A stretch of DNA of 64,000 bases from Methanosarcina sp. 2.H.T.1A.6. GTDB taxonomy: Archaea; Halobacteriota; Methanosarcinia; Methanosarcinales; Methanosarcinaceae. The stretch spans positions 124,001 to 188,000 of the forward strand of contig NZ_JJOY01000030.1 of assembly GCF_000979455.1 (NCBI RefSeq), in the 5' to 3' direction. The position numbers and the translations under genes were made by a program. A model generated the notes under the pieces. The model was given only the letters and a program-made list of their open reading frames with translations. It had not been told where the DNA came from and made no database searches. This document shows, piece by piece, positions 35,331 to 45,146 of the stretch (positions are counted from its first letter, which is position 1; every line of letters begins with the position of its first letter).

Positions 35331-37106
35331 ATGCTGGATATGCTCAAAGGCATTACGATCGATGACGTGACAACCCGGGACATGGATGATGCAATCTGGG
35401 TGGAAAACACGGAAAACGGCGGTTGGCACGTCGTGGTCATGATCTCGGATGTCACAAAGGTAGTTCCTGCGCATTCCGAGCTTGACCGAATTGCGATGTC
35501 CCGGGTCGAGACAAGATATTATGCAACCGGTAACAGTCCGATGCTGCCCCGGCGGCTTGCAGACGAGAAGCTTTCCCTGTGGCCGGGAGAGTCGAAGTAT
35601 GTCCTCGCCGTGGATATCATCCTCGGCGTGGACCTGTCGGTCCTTGAAACCAGGCTTTCGTGGACTGCGATGACCAGCGAAGCCCGGCTCACCTTTTCTG
35701 ACATCCCCCGCATTCTCTCTGATCGAGAGCACCCGCAGCACACTCTCATCAAACTCGCAAGCCAGCTTGCGAACGGTCTTTTGACGCAGCGCCGCAACCG
35801 TGGAGCGCTGGCATTCTGCGACTTGAGTCGAGGGCTGGTGACGAGTGAAGAAGGATCGCTTCGGCAACTGAGACGCAGGGAGGATACCATCGGCTATGTC
35901 ATCATCCAGGAACTGATGATTCTCGCGAACATGACAGTAGCAGAGTACGCGATCATAAATGATATTCCTATCCTTTTCCGTAACCATACAGCCCGGAGCG
36001 CCACCCCTGAGCGGGAGGACTTGCTGAAGCTGCTCGAAAGCACGGCTGTAGTCCCCGAGATAAACATAGCTACCATCGGGCATACCACGTACATGATGTT
36101 CAATAGAGCGGAATACGCCCCCACAATCCTGGGCCATTTCGGACTGAACATCGGAGTGTATACCCACTTCACCTCGCCCATCCGAAGGTATGCTGATCTC
36201 GTGAACCACCAGCAGATCCGGGCATACATCCGGAACGAGCCCTTGCCCCATTCTAAAGAGGAGATTCAGGCAATTGCATCGCACGTCAACCTGATTCACC
36301 TAGAAAACGACAAAGCTAAAAGCGAGTACATGAAGGAAAAAGCGTATAGAAAAGCTGAGTCGGCCATCCTGGGGAACCGGATCGAGGATGCAAGCGATAC
36401 AGACTTTGAACGCATCACCAAAGTTCTTATCCGCAAAGGGGAGGACTGCCCCGAGACCTACTGCGATGCTTTCCGGAAACGCCTTGGCAAACTGCCGATC
36501 ATCTGCGCAGGGCTGGTACTCCTGCAGGCCCCTGATGGTGAAAGATGGACCGAACTTAAAAAAGAACTGCTGGAAGAGATGGCAACTGCACCTCACCGGG
36601 CAACCTCGATCTTCGATATCGCGCAACATATACCGGGCTGGCAGATGCCCGTATTCGAAGTGAACGAAACTGCCCGGGGCAACCTGCCGGTATTCACTGC
36701 CAGGAGCGCTACTAGAGTCGGTGATAGAGAGTACCGATCCGCTGCATACGAAGACGTGACAAAGAAAGGCGCCGTGCAGCGGGCATCTGTAGACCTGCTC
36801 GCAGCCATTGCAGGCTTACCCGCTCCGGACCTGAAGGCCACGATAGCAAATCCGCCGGCCAGCAAGGAAGAAATGACGATTAACACGTCAAAAGACCCGA
36901 TTTTTGCCCTGCAGGAGTATTGTCAGGCAAAGAAACTCCCCTTGCCAGCTTATTCATTTAAGACGGAAGGCCCGACCAACAAACCGATCTTCACCTGTAC
37001 CTGTACCTTTGGCTCCTCGACCAGCACCGAACAGGCGGGAAAAAAGCAAAGGGCCAAACGGCTAGCGGCTAGAGCGATGATATACACTTTAGTGTCCGGG
37101 AATTGA
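35331..37106 (+). CDS. RNB-domain exoribonuclease with C-terminal double-stranded-RNA-binding domains
   Basis: 591 residues. The RNB catalytic domain (~1-340) starts almost at residue 1 with the metal site 'TIDDVTTRDMDDAIWV' and ends with the family's 'YTHFTSPIRRYADLVNHQQI'. The cold-shock and S1 domains of RNase II/R are missing. Instead the C-terminus carries a clear dsRBD ('DPIFALQEYCQAKKLPLPAY' through 'GKKQRAKRLAARAMIYTL') and, before it, a partial one ('KGAVQRASVDLLAAI'). It is more GC-rich than its surroundings and is bracketed by 37-bp repeats f and g, so lateral acquisition is likely. It probably degrades structured RNA 3' to 5'; the target is unknown. Confidence 0.88.
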   Translation: MLDMLKGITIDDVTTRDMDDAIWVENTENGGWHVVVMISDVTKVVPAHSELDRIAMSRVETRYYATGNSPMLPRRLADEKLSLWPGESKYVLAVDIILGVDLSVLETRLSWTAMTSEARLTFSDIPRILSDREHPQHTLIKLASQLANGLLTQRRNRGALAFCDLSRGLVTSEEGSLRQLRRREDTIGYVIIQELMILANMTVAEYAIINDIPILFRNHTARSATPEREDLLKLLESTAVVPEINIATIGHTTYMMFNRAEYAPTILGHFGLNIGVYTHFTSPIRRYADLVNHQQIRAYIRNEPLPHSKEEIQAIASHVNLIHLENDKAKSEYMKEKAYRKAESAILGNRIEDASDTDFERITKVLIRKGEDCPETYCDAFRKRLGKLPIICAGLVLLQAPDGERWTELKKELLEEMATAPHRATSIFDIAQHIPGWQMPVFEVNETARGNLPVFTARSATRVGDREYRSAAYEDVTKKGAVQRASVDLLAAIAGLPAPDLKATIANPPASKEEMTINTSKDPIFALQEYCQAKKLPLPAYSFKTEGPTNKPIFTCTCTFGSSTSTEQAGKKQRAKRLAARAMIYTLVSGN

Positions 37107-37149
37107 TATCGAGTAAGAGGTTGTAATGAGAAACTCAGTGATTCTTTTA

Positions 37150-37259
37150 GTTTCAATCCCTGTTTTAGTGGATCTTGCTCGCGAATCTGTAACTACCAGC
37201 GTTTCGACTACTTTCACTGATGGTTTCAATCCTTGTTTTAGTGGATCTTGTTCGCGAAT
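37150..37259 (-). CRISPR. minimal CRISPR-type array: two 37-bp repeats, one 36-bp spacer (copies g and h)
   Basis: Repeats at 37150-37186 and 37223-37259 start gtttcaatcc and end cgcgaat, differing at two positions. Read on the minus strand they end ATTGAAAC, the usual 8-nt crRNA 5' tag, so transcription would run leftwards. The intervening 36 bp is unique in the window. The repeat differs from that of the large array. Six further solitary copies lie between 31.0 and 35.1 kb. No leader is recognised. The remaining gap to cas3 (37260-37607) holds nothing else. Confidence 0.75.
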
Positions 37260-37607
37260 ACGATGGATATTCAAGACTATTTGTAACGTGGATGACATAA
37301 TTCCAATTCAAGATTTACTGATGGGTAAAAAACTCTTCATTGGTCATTGGTTAAAGAATTTTTTTGCCTGAAGGCTATCGATTTTGTACCCGATGTCTGC
37401 CTCAAATTTTGCACTCTTTACTTAGAATCGATGCCCTGCTCCACTCCCGATTATGTTAAAATTTTGGACAACTTTTGTGGAAATGGATGCAATATATCAT
37501 GTGTTTCACTTAACCGAAGACGCATGAAAAACTCTTAGATAATTATGAGATTATTCTCAAAAAAATAGAAAAAAGATCGATGAAAAGTAATGTATAATGT
37601 TATCTTT

Positions 37608-39830
37608 TTAGGAATCTTTGTAAAAAATTCCCATAATAGATTCTTCTGAATCCAACAAAAGACCAAATTTAGAACTGTAGTCAACACTTGCAAATATCAT
37701 ATCAGAGTCAATCTGGATTTGATTATTATATTTTAGTTTTTTGTATTGACCAACATTTATCGAGACGACATATTTCATAGCTTCAAAATACCTTTTATTT
37801 TCGATTTCCTCAAGATACTCAAGTTTAAACTGAGTTGGAACAACTTCAACGGATTGATATAGGTTGTAAAACTCTTCCTGATTTTCTCTTTCGTTTATGA
37901 AAGGAACAATTTTGCTATGAAACTTGGGAAAGTTTTTTTTCACCATTTCGAAAGATGCCAGATCTGAACCCTGATATCCATTCGAATAAACTTCGTCCAC
38001 AAGTTTTTGAATTCTACTTTCTCTTAGAATATTCTCTTTACCTAACAGCTCCAGACTTTTAGCGACTAATTCCTGATTTTTATAAACGTATTTGTCTTTT
38101 TCAGATCCTTGCTCAAAAATGTATACGGGCTTGATTACCTTTTGTTCCCATCCTTTTCGATTAACCCTTCCAAATCTCTGGATAAGGGCATCGAGGGGGG
38201 CTGGTTCTGAAAATAGTACATCGTAATCAATATTAAGAGAGACCTCAATTGCCTGTGTGCCAACTAGAAGGTTCAGATTCTCTAATTTTGATTCAATTTC
38301 CTCTCTGTCTCTGAGGATAAATCTTCCGTGAATTAATGCCGAGTTACATACTTTTTGAGAGAGCGATTTATAGATATTTTGGGCCTGAGCTACGGTATTA
38401 CAAACAACAAGCACTTTTTTGTTATCATCAATTTCTTTTTTGATGAGATCCAAATTATCTAAAATGCCTCCCTTAAGAACAGAAACTCTATGTCTTGTAA
38501 ACTCATTCAGTTCAGGTTCTGTAAAGGAGATTTCTTTTGTGATTCCCAGTTCCCGCTTAAACATTTCTTTAAGAAAAGAAGGAAGAGTCGCAGACATAAT
38601 CAAAAAATTAGCTTGATAATCTTTCAAGATCTTCAATGTTTCAAGGATCAAGGCAGTTGTATGAGCATCATAAGCGTGAATTTCGTCCATTATGAAAAGA
38701 GCATTGGACATTTCTGCAAGATTCTGCTCAAAACCTCGAATTCCAAACATTGATTTAAGAATCTGATAGGGAGTCGCTATTTTATAAGGTCTATAAATTT
38801 TATCAGTGAGGTTTTTTATTTGTTTTGCTTTTTTACTTGCAATCAGGTAATCTTCTTCATCCTCAAAGCTTTGGTACAGATAGTACATAGCTTTTCCATG
38901 TTGGATACCAGTCAATTCAGGATCTTTAAAGTCCCTTTGAAGTCGTTTATACATTGCATTTATACTAGCAGTGTAGGGAAGCAGGTAAAAGACCCTTTTA
39001 GACCTACCAGAATTCTGATTTGCCTGACTCCAGAACAATGAGGCTTCAGTTTTCCCACTTCCAGTAGGTGCGATTAAAAAAGCATCACCTTTTGTTTCTG
39101 ATGCTTGACTCTGCGTTTTTCTCAGTTCAGAAAAATTATATACAGCTCTCATGTCTTCAATTCCACATAATAAGCTGTACTTTCCCCCTGATGCGAGATG
39201 ATCACAGGCTGTTAAAAATCCCTTGAGGAATATCCCGTACTTTCCATGTAAACTTGTTAATTCATAATCTTCAAGCTGATTTTTATAAGGTAGTACGGCA
39301 TTTTTATACGAATCAACCATTTCTTCTATTGATTCTACTTCTCTAAATTTATTTAATTCAAAGCCCAGGTACTTTTTGCTGATTACTGGAATTTTTCGTT
39401 GAATTTCCCTTAATTCTTCAAAGTTAGGAGTTAATTCCTGTAGCTTTTCAGAATACCGTTTTTTGCCAACTGGACTCGGATGCGTCTGAAACCTTTCCCG
39501 CAAATGAGATACGTCTTTGTGGTGCGTAATAATCGCCATGGCTATGGCTTCTTTAAACTGGCTCTCATATTCAAGCCCAGAAACAAAACCTGCAGAGAGA
39601 ATTTCATGCCTGTATTTCCATTTCTCCTTTCCAGAGAGAGATTTTTGAAATCCTGATGCAGCCTTTCCAAAGTCATGGAAAAAAATAGAGTAGAAGAGGT
39701 GTTCCCAGAAGTCAGGAACTCCACAGACCTGTGGGGTTTCAGGGTATGCATCTTTTACGCTTTTGAAGACCATGAGGGCTTTTTCGGTATGTTCCAGCAG
39801 AGTTTCATCCGGTTTTGCAAGAATGACCAT
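37608..39830 (-). CDS. cas3: Cas3 (HD nuclease-helicase), type I-B
   Basis: 740 residues. The N-terminal HD nuclease domain has 'FYSIFFHDFGKAASGFQ'. The SF2 helicase has Walker A 'APTGSGKTEASLFW', a DExH-type box 'FIMDEIHAYDAH', SAT motif 'IMSATLPSF' and motif VI 'QRFGRVNRKG'. Cas3 is recruited by Cascade to target DNA and degrades it 3' to 5'. It is the last gene of the interference operon cas8b-cas7-cas5-cas3, 22 bp after cas5. All motifs are intact, so the system appears functional. Confidence 0.95.
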   Translation of the reverse strand: MVILAKPDETLLEHTEKALMVFKSVKDAYPETPQVCGVPDFWEHLFYSIFFHDFGKAASGFQKSLSGKEKWKYRHEILSAGFVSGLEYESQFKEAIAMAIITHHKDVSHLRERFQTHPSPVGKKRYSEKLQELTPNFEELREIQRKIPVISKKYLGFELNKFREVESIEEMVDSYKNAVLPYKNQLEDYELTSLHGKYGIFLKGFLTACDHLASGGKYSLLCGIEDMRAVYNFSELRKTQSQASETKGDAFLIAPTGSGKTEASLFWSQANQNSGRSKRVFYLLPYTASINAMYKRLQRDFKDPELTGIQHGKAMYYLYQSFEDEEDYLIASKKAKQIKNLTDKIYRPYKIATPYQILKSMFGIRGFEQNLAEMSNALFIMDEIHAYDAHTTALILETLKILKDYQANFLIMSATLPSFLKEMFKRELGITKEISFTEPELNEFTRHRVSVLKGGILDNLDLIKKEIDDNKKVLVVCNTVAQAQNIYKSLSQKVCNSALIHGRFILRDREEIESKLENLNLLVGTQAIEVSLNIDYDVLFSEPAPLDALIQRFGRVNRKGWEQKVIKPVYIFEQGSEKDKYVYKNQELVAKSLELLGKENILRESRIQKLVDEVYSNGYQGSDLASFEMVKKNFPKFHSKIVPFINERENQEEFYNLYQSVEVVPTQFKLEYLEEIENKRYFEAMKYVVSINVGQYKKLKYNNQIQIDSDMIFASVDYSSKFGLLLDSEESIMGIFYKDS

Positions 39831-39852
39831 ATTTCGTCCCTTACTTTACGAA

Positions 39853-40476
39853 TCAATTCTTATGAAGCCAGACTGCCCAGTTCATTTCTGGGTCAAATAA
39901 ACACTTATCAGGATAGGTAAAGAATTCGTCCATCAGAAGATAGGGTTTTACTCCTACAGCTTTTCGGGGAATAGTATCAGTAAAATGACTTGGAAGAGCC
40001 TGCACTAGACCATATGCACCTTTAATTCCAAAAGGAAGGATAGTTTTCCCTAACCTCTTTCCAGCCTCTTCTTCAAGCTCCAATTCCTTTATTTCTGAAA
40101 CTTTTGCCAGGTCTCCGGATCTACCAAAAAGGAGGGGATACTGAGGCTTACGGAAATATTTACTAAATTCGGGCCTGTCAAGATAGAGATAAAGTTCAGG
40201 ATTATACAAGAATTCTCTTTTTATGACATTTGATTTTGCAGAAAGCCCTGGACTTAATTCATAGATCGTTTCAAGGTCTACTGCTTTACTCTCAAAGTCA
40301 AATACATAACCAATATTTACATCATCGGGGACAGTTAATTCTCCTCTCGCTGCTGAAATCAGCCCATATACAGTACTTATGGGAGGAGCTGTAAGAGTAG
40401 GCTGAAAACCGCTTATAAATCCGGGATACCTGAAGGATGCGGTCCAGCCCTCAATTTTGATCCTTAAGACTTTCAT
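39853..40476 (-). CDS. cas5: Cas5 (type I-B, Cas5t-like)
   Basis: A 207-residue RAMP-fold Cas5. It starts 'MKVLRIKIEGWTASFRYPGF', the typical Cas5 opening strand, followed by 'PTLTAPPISTVYGLISAARG'. In type I-B Cascade it binds the 5' tag of the crRNA and bridges Cas8b and the Cas7 filament. It starts directly after cas7 (1-bp gap), so they are co-translated. The subtype comes from the neighbours. Confidence 0.92.
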   Translation of the reverse strand: MKVLRIKIEGWTASFRYPGFISGFQPTLTAPPISTVYGLISAARGELTVPDDVNIGYVFDFESKAVDLETIYELSPGLSAKSNVIKREFLYNPELYLYLDRPEFSKYFRKPQYPLLFGRSGDLAKVSEIKELELEEEAGKRLGKTILPFGIKGAYGLVQALPSHFTDTIPRKAVGVKPYLLMDEFFTYPDKCLFDPEMNWAVWLHKN

Positions 40477-40477
40477 C

Positions 40478-41479
40478 TTACCTCATCAGCCCGGGAATCG
40501 TTTGCACAAAAGAATCAACCATTTCGTTTATAGAACCGTAAATTACTTTTTGACTGTTGTCGGCATATTTTTCAGTTAGAGCTTTAAGTGCAGGATCAAG
40601 CTCATCCATAAAACCCTTACGTCTTCCGATATAGATATCAGTCAACAGGATATCGGAATAATCGGAAATCACATCTTCCAGAGCTTCAATGTCTACAATG
40701 GCTTCCCCATTTTCCTCTCTGACCAGATTCATAAAGAGATGATTTCCACCGTCTACCCCAGCGAGTATGAGAAGTTTTGGCGAGACATCAGTGAGATGGG
40801 ATGTTTGTTTCGCACCGCCTGTAAGGTATGGAAGAGCTTTTAACACGTCTTTTGCCCTCTTCATTCTGACTTCGGCAGGCATTATCCATTTACTTTCTAC
40901 CTTTTCCGCCCCATTTTTTTCTGCAATTGCTTCGAGTTCAGAATACATATTTCTGTATCCTGTTTTTTCGTTCTTGTAAAACACACCGATGTTGTCAAGG
41001 TCAAGGGAAAAGATTCCTTTCAAAACCGTGGAGTAAAATTCGTGCTCATAAGGAACAGGGTCACCTTCGTGGCGTGCCATCACTCCGAAATCTTCCGTAG
41101 GAACCTGACCTGCAACCGAAACAAGAGGAGAATTCTTCAGGACTGAAAGCCTTGTGACGGTGCCCCCGTCTGCTTTCTTGAGCGCTCTCATGTAACCAAA
41201 TACGTCGTCATCATCGTATTCAACCGGGTTAGCACTTGTAAACGCTATTTTTTTCTCCCGCTCAATAGGGGAAACATTCCAATTGAACTTCTTTTCGAGG
41301 GTTGTGCGCCACCAGTACCTGAGAGCCTGTCCTGAGACATAGGGGTACACTTTCCTTCCTTTCCGGATTGCCTTCACTCTGACAACGTTTTCCGTCCTTT
41401 CACTGCTGTCATTTCCTGCGTTGTTGAGTGCTGAATGGGGAGCATCGATAAGCATGAAACCGTTTATTGTATGTGTCAC
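40478..41479 (-). CDS. cas7: Cas7 (Cst2/DevR family), type I-B backbone subunit
   Basis: A 333-residue RAMP protein of the Cst2/DevR type: 'INGFMLIDAPHSALNNAGND' and 'YPYVSGQALRYWWRTTLEKK'. Several copies coat the crRNA spacer in Cascade. It follows cas8b by 2 bp and precedes cas5 by 1 bp. Length and motifs are normal. The DevR/Cst2 label is the family I recall for this sequence style. Confidence 0.92.
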   Translation of the reverse strand: MTHTINGFMLIDAPHSALNNAGNDSSERTENVVRVKAIRKGRKVYPYVSGQALRYWWRTTLEKKFNWNVSPIEREKKIAFTSANPVEYDDDDVFGYMRALKKADGGTVTRLSVLKNSPLVSVAGQVPTEDFGVMARHEGDPVPYEHEFYSTVLKGIFSLDLDNIGVFYKNEKTGYRNMYSELEAIAEKNGAEKVESKWIMPAEVRMKRAKDVLKALPYLTGGAKQTSHLTDVSPKLLILAGVDGGNHLFMNLVREENGEAIVDIEALEDVISDYSDILLTDIYIGRRKGFMDELDPALKALTEKYADNSQKVIYGSINEMVDSFVQTIPGLMR

Positions 41480-41481
41480 AA

Positions 41482-42867
41482 TTATTCCTCCTCAGATAAT
41501 TCCGTTTCTTCTTCCTCGCTAGAGATGAGTTCAGATTTCAAAGCGTCCTGTCCAACCAGCCAGTTGTGCAGATTTTCGTAAATCCTGAAAAGTAAAAGAT
41601 CCTGAGTCTCTTTCCATCCCATATTCCCTTCAGGGAAGAGGTCTTCCATAAATTCTTCAAGAGTAAAAAGTGAGTTTTGAGAACCTTTTTTTATTCGGTC
41701 TTTTTCGATCAGCCTCAATAGATTTCTGAATGTGACAAAATTACTTGCCATTTCAAGCTGATTCAATTTTTTTATGTTTTGAGTATCCTTTATGTAATCT
41801 GAGATGCTGTCCCCAACTTTCTTGAGGGTATCCAATCTTTTACCACCCATGTTTCTTACCTCTGTCAAATAATATTCCAGTAACTGCCAATCCCCGTAGA
41901 CCTGCCTCGCTTTATTGTCGATGAAATATTTCACAATAGAATGACCTTTTAGAAGATTTATGTAAACAGAATTGCCTTTATTTTTGTATTCATCTCCTTC
42001 CTTAATTTGTTCAAAATTAAAATAGCCCTTTCTAACAATTTTTATCCATTCTGAAAACTTATCTTGGTGTTTGACATAAGCCAGGAACCTGAATACTGGA
42101 GTAGGAACTCTATAGATCTCAAGATCGGGTCCCTGGTTATAATTTGTAAAATGGTACATGCTTATAGAGGGATTCTCTTCAATCCATCTTTCTTCATATT
42201 GGAGAATTAAATCCTCAATTATATGGAAAAGAGCATTAACAGGATTTTTGTAACCCTCATCAAAACAACCTCTGTAGCTATTTGCTGAAATCTGTCTCCG
42301 AACATCCTTTATCGCTTTTTCTGCCCAATAATGCATTACTTTGTTAGAGTTTGAGTGGATGAGCAAAAGTTTTCCACATGCATAAAATATAAAAGGTGAG
42401 AATTGAACGGCAAGTGTGCAGGCAGCACAGTAATCAGCGCCTTGCTGACCGTAGGGGAAAAAATTAATCAATGTTCCTGAACCTATGAGGGGAATTTCTG
42501 TTTTTGTCCTAACGTCCTCAACATCATATCTCCCACAAGAGATGCAGTTACCGAACTCTCCTAACCCTCCCTGAGATTCAACCTGACCAATTAGCTGCTC
42601 TAAAAATTCAAGTAATCGTTTATCCTTATTTTTCACAGAGGGATTAGTAACCGCGTTATTCGGAAAAACAGAATAAAGGCTCTTTGCCCATTCCGGACTT
42701 AAATATACAGAGATCACATCTTGTTTAATTTCTCTGAGATCCTCCACTGTAATTTCTTCAGGCTTTTTTCTACCCGACCACTCGCATATAGCCCATATAC
42801 CAGCATCCACAAAAGGATTCCCAGTAAACGTATAAAGAAAACCCTGGCTCATTATTGTTACTTCCAT
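41482..42867 (-). CDS. cas8b: Cas8b (Cst1-like), large subunit of type I-B Cascade
   Basis: 461 residues, with Met6 (MSQGFLYTFTGNPFVDAGIW) as an alternative start. A zinc-finger-like pair of CxxC motifs occurs at 'NCISCGRYD' and 'DYCAACTLA', as in Cst1/Cas8b1 proteins. It recognises the PAM and recruits Cas3. It is the first gene of the interference operon and starts about 110 bp from the degenerate end of the CRISPR array. It is read in the same direction as the array, so read-through from the array is possible. Confidence 0.88.
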   Translation of the reverse strand: MEVTIMSQGFLYTFTGNPFVDAGIWAICEWSGRKKPEEITVEDLREIKQDVISVYLSPEWAKSLYSVFPNNAVTNPSVKNKDKRLLEFLEQLIGQVESQGGLGEFGNCISCGRYDVEDVRTKTEIPLIGSGTLINFFPYGQQGADYCAACTLAVQFSPFIFYACGKLLLIHSNSNKVMHYWAEKAIKDVRRQISANSYRGCFDEGYKNPVNALFHIIEDLILQYEERWIEENPSISMYHFTNYNQGPDLEIYRVPTPVFRFLAYVKHQDKFSEWIKIVRKGYFNFEQIKEGDEYKNKGNSVYINLLKGHSIVKYFIDNKARQVYGDWQLLEYYLTEVRNMGGKRLDTLKKVGDSISDYIKDTQNIKKLNQLEMASNFVTFRNLLRLIEKDRIKKGSQNSLFTLEEFMEDLFPEGNMGWKETQDLLLFRIYENLHNWLVGQDALKSELISSEEEETELSEEE

Positions 42868-42977
42868 TTCCAGAAATCTTCACTTTCACAAAATAATAAT
42901 ATTTCAAAATAGAGAAAGGTATTCAAATAAGTAACTTTTCTTTTTCATTAAATAGAAAAGATTAAATGTGAATTGAA

Positions 42978-45146
42978 GGATTAAGACCTCTAAGAGCTGA
43001 TTTTAACAAATTTTATAGGGACATAATAAACATTTCGGAATAGGTTTCAATTCCTCTAAGGTATGATTTTAATGCTATAACGGACCCCATTTTATTATTC
43101 AATATTAAATGTTTCAATCCCTCTAAGGTCTGATTTTAACCCTCTGCCTGCAACCTCTCGGAATATTTAAACGAATGTTTCAATCCCTCTAAGGTCTGAT
43201 TTTAACAAACCCCCTCCCTCTCCACCTTATACGGAGCTATCAGGTTTCAATCCCTCTAAGGTCTGATTTTAACTATTCTTCTATTTTGATTCCTCCATGT
43301 GTCTCAATTGTTTCAATCCCTCTAAGGTCTGATTTTAACGCTCTGCTGACCTTAACGAAGAGCTTGCAGATATCCGTTTCAATCCCTCTAAGGTCTGATT
43401 TTAACATCCAACGGCGAGGACACTTATGCTCTGATCAATCTGTTTCAATCCCTCTAAGGTCTGATTTTAACGCTATAGCCGTTCTTGGTTATGTGCTGAT
43501 AAAGAAGGTGTTTCAATCCCTCTAAGGTCTGATTTTAACGCGAATACAGGATTAAGATCAATATGGTTGGATTCTACGTTTCAATCCCTCTAAGGTCTGA
43601 TTTTAACAATATTCCGCTTCTTTTTGCAGTTGACGAAATAGGAGCCCGTTTCAATCCCTCTAAGGTCTGATTTTAACGGATTTGGTAGGTAGGGTACTGT
43701 ATTGCATAGCTCGTTTCAATCCCTCTAAGGTCTGATTTTAACTTTTTAAGGTTCAATTCAACATGCTTTTTAGGAGGTTTCAATCCCTCTAAGGTCTGAT
43801 TTTAACTCAGATATGGAAAAAGTGTCCGGGGAAGATTGGCACATAAGTTTCAATCCCTCTAAGGTCTGATTTTAACCAGAGGCGCAACCAACGCAGGCAG
43901 AAATCAGGCTCGTTTCAATCCCTCTAAGGTCTGATTTTAACCTGGAATGGCGTTTTTGATTGCATCTAAAGCTGCTTTGTTTCAATCCCTCTAAGGTCTG
44001 ATTTTAACAAGGGATAAAAGCTATTGATAACTTCTATAATGGAAATGTTTCAATCCCTCTAAGGTCTGATTTTAACGATTAACCGTTTTTTAATAGAGCG
44101 AGGGGTCTTTAATGTTTCAATCCCTCTAAGGTCTGATTTTAACGCAGCATATGAAGCGTATAGGCATGGGGTAGAGGAAGTTTCAATCCCTCTAAGGTCT
44201 GATTTTAACCATCTTCTTCGTCGTCTCTTTTTTCTTCCACGTCAATGTTTCAATCCCTCTAAGGTCTGATTTTAACCAATCTGGTCTGAATGGGTCAATG
44301 TCTGTGCCTGTGTTTCAATCCCTCTAAGGTCTGATTTTAACGAGATGGAGCGCATAGATAGATGAATCACTCTATAAAAAAGTATCAATCCCTCTAAGGT
44401 CTGATTTTAACGATGCTCTCGTCATATGTAGACGTGTCGTGGTTATGTTTCAATCCCTCTAAGGTCTGATTTTAACACTGAATAGCGATTAACTGACTAT
44501 ACCGAGTAGGCTTGTTTCAATCCCTCTAAGGTCTGATTTTAACCTGATTTGGATACAAAATCGAGAGCTACAAAGAGGCTGTTTCAATCCCTCTAAGGTC
44601 TGATTTTAACTAAATTTGATTTTGAACTGTATCAAAGAATTAGGTTGTTTCAATCCCTCTAAGGTCTGATTTTAACTGAAACTTGTAAGTAAGCGCTTAC
44701 AAGTTTTACAACGTTTCAATCCCTCTAAGGTCTGATTTTAACAAATCCGCATATACATTACTGAATGAATATACAACATGTTTCAATCCCTCTAAGGTCT
44801 GATTTTAACATCAAGGATCAATGACGTAATATTGTCTAATGCGTCGTTTCAATCCCTCTAAGGTCTGATTTTAACAGTTTTTGTGATCTTCTCTATTTTG
44901 ACTATATCATGTTTCAATCCCTCTAAGGTCTGATTTTAACAACCTTTCACTGAAGATACCACTGTAGGAGTAGACGTGTTTCAATCCCTCTAAGGTCTGA
45001 TTTTAACCAGTATTGAATTTTCTGTCACCCTCCCTGCTCTGTCGGAGTTTCAATCCCTCTAAGGTCTGATTTTAACTCTTCTGATACATCCTCAATTGCC
45101 GGGCCCTATATAAACAGTTTCAATCCCTCTAAGGTCTGATTTTAAC
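42978..45146 (-). CRISPR. type I-B CRISPR array, 33 repeats of 30 bp, 32 spacers
   Basis: The repeat begins GTTTCAATCC and ends TCTGATTTTAAC on the + strand, with a period of 64-70 bp. I located 32 clear copies from 43044 to 45146 plus a decayed one at 42978-43007. The two leftmost copies are the most degenerate, marking the old end. The copy at 44382 has a single change (GTATC). On the minus strand each repeat ends ATTGAAAC, the standard crRNA 5' tag, so the array is transcribed right to left from a leader beside cas2. Spacers are 34-40 bp; I found no match to other parts of the window by eye. Confidence 0.97.
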
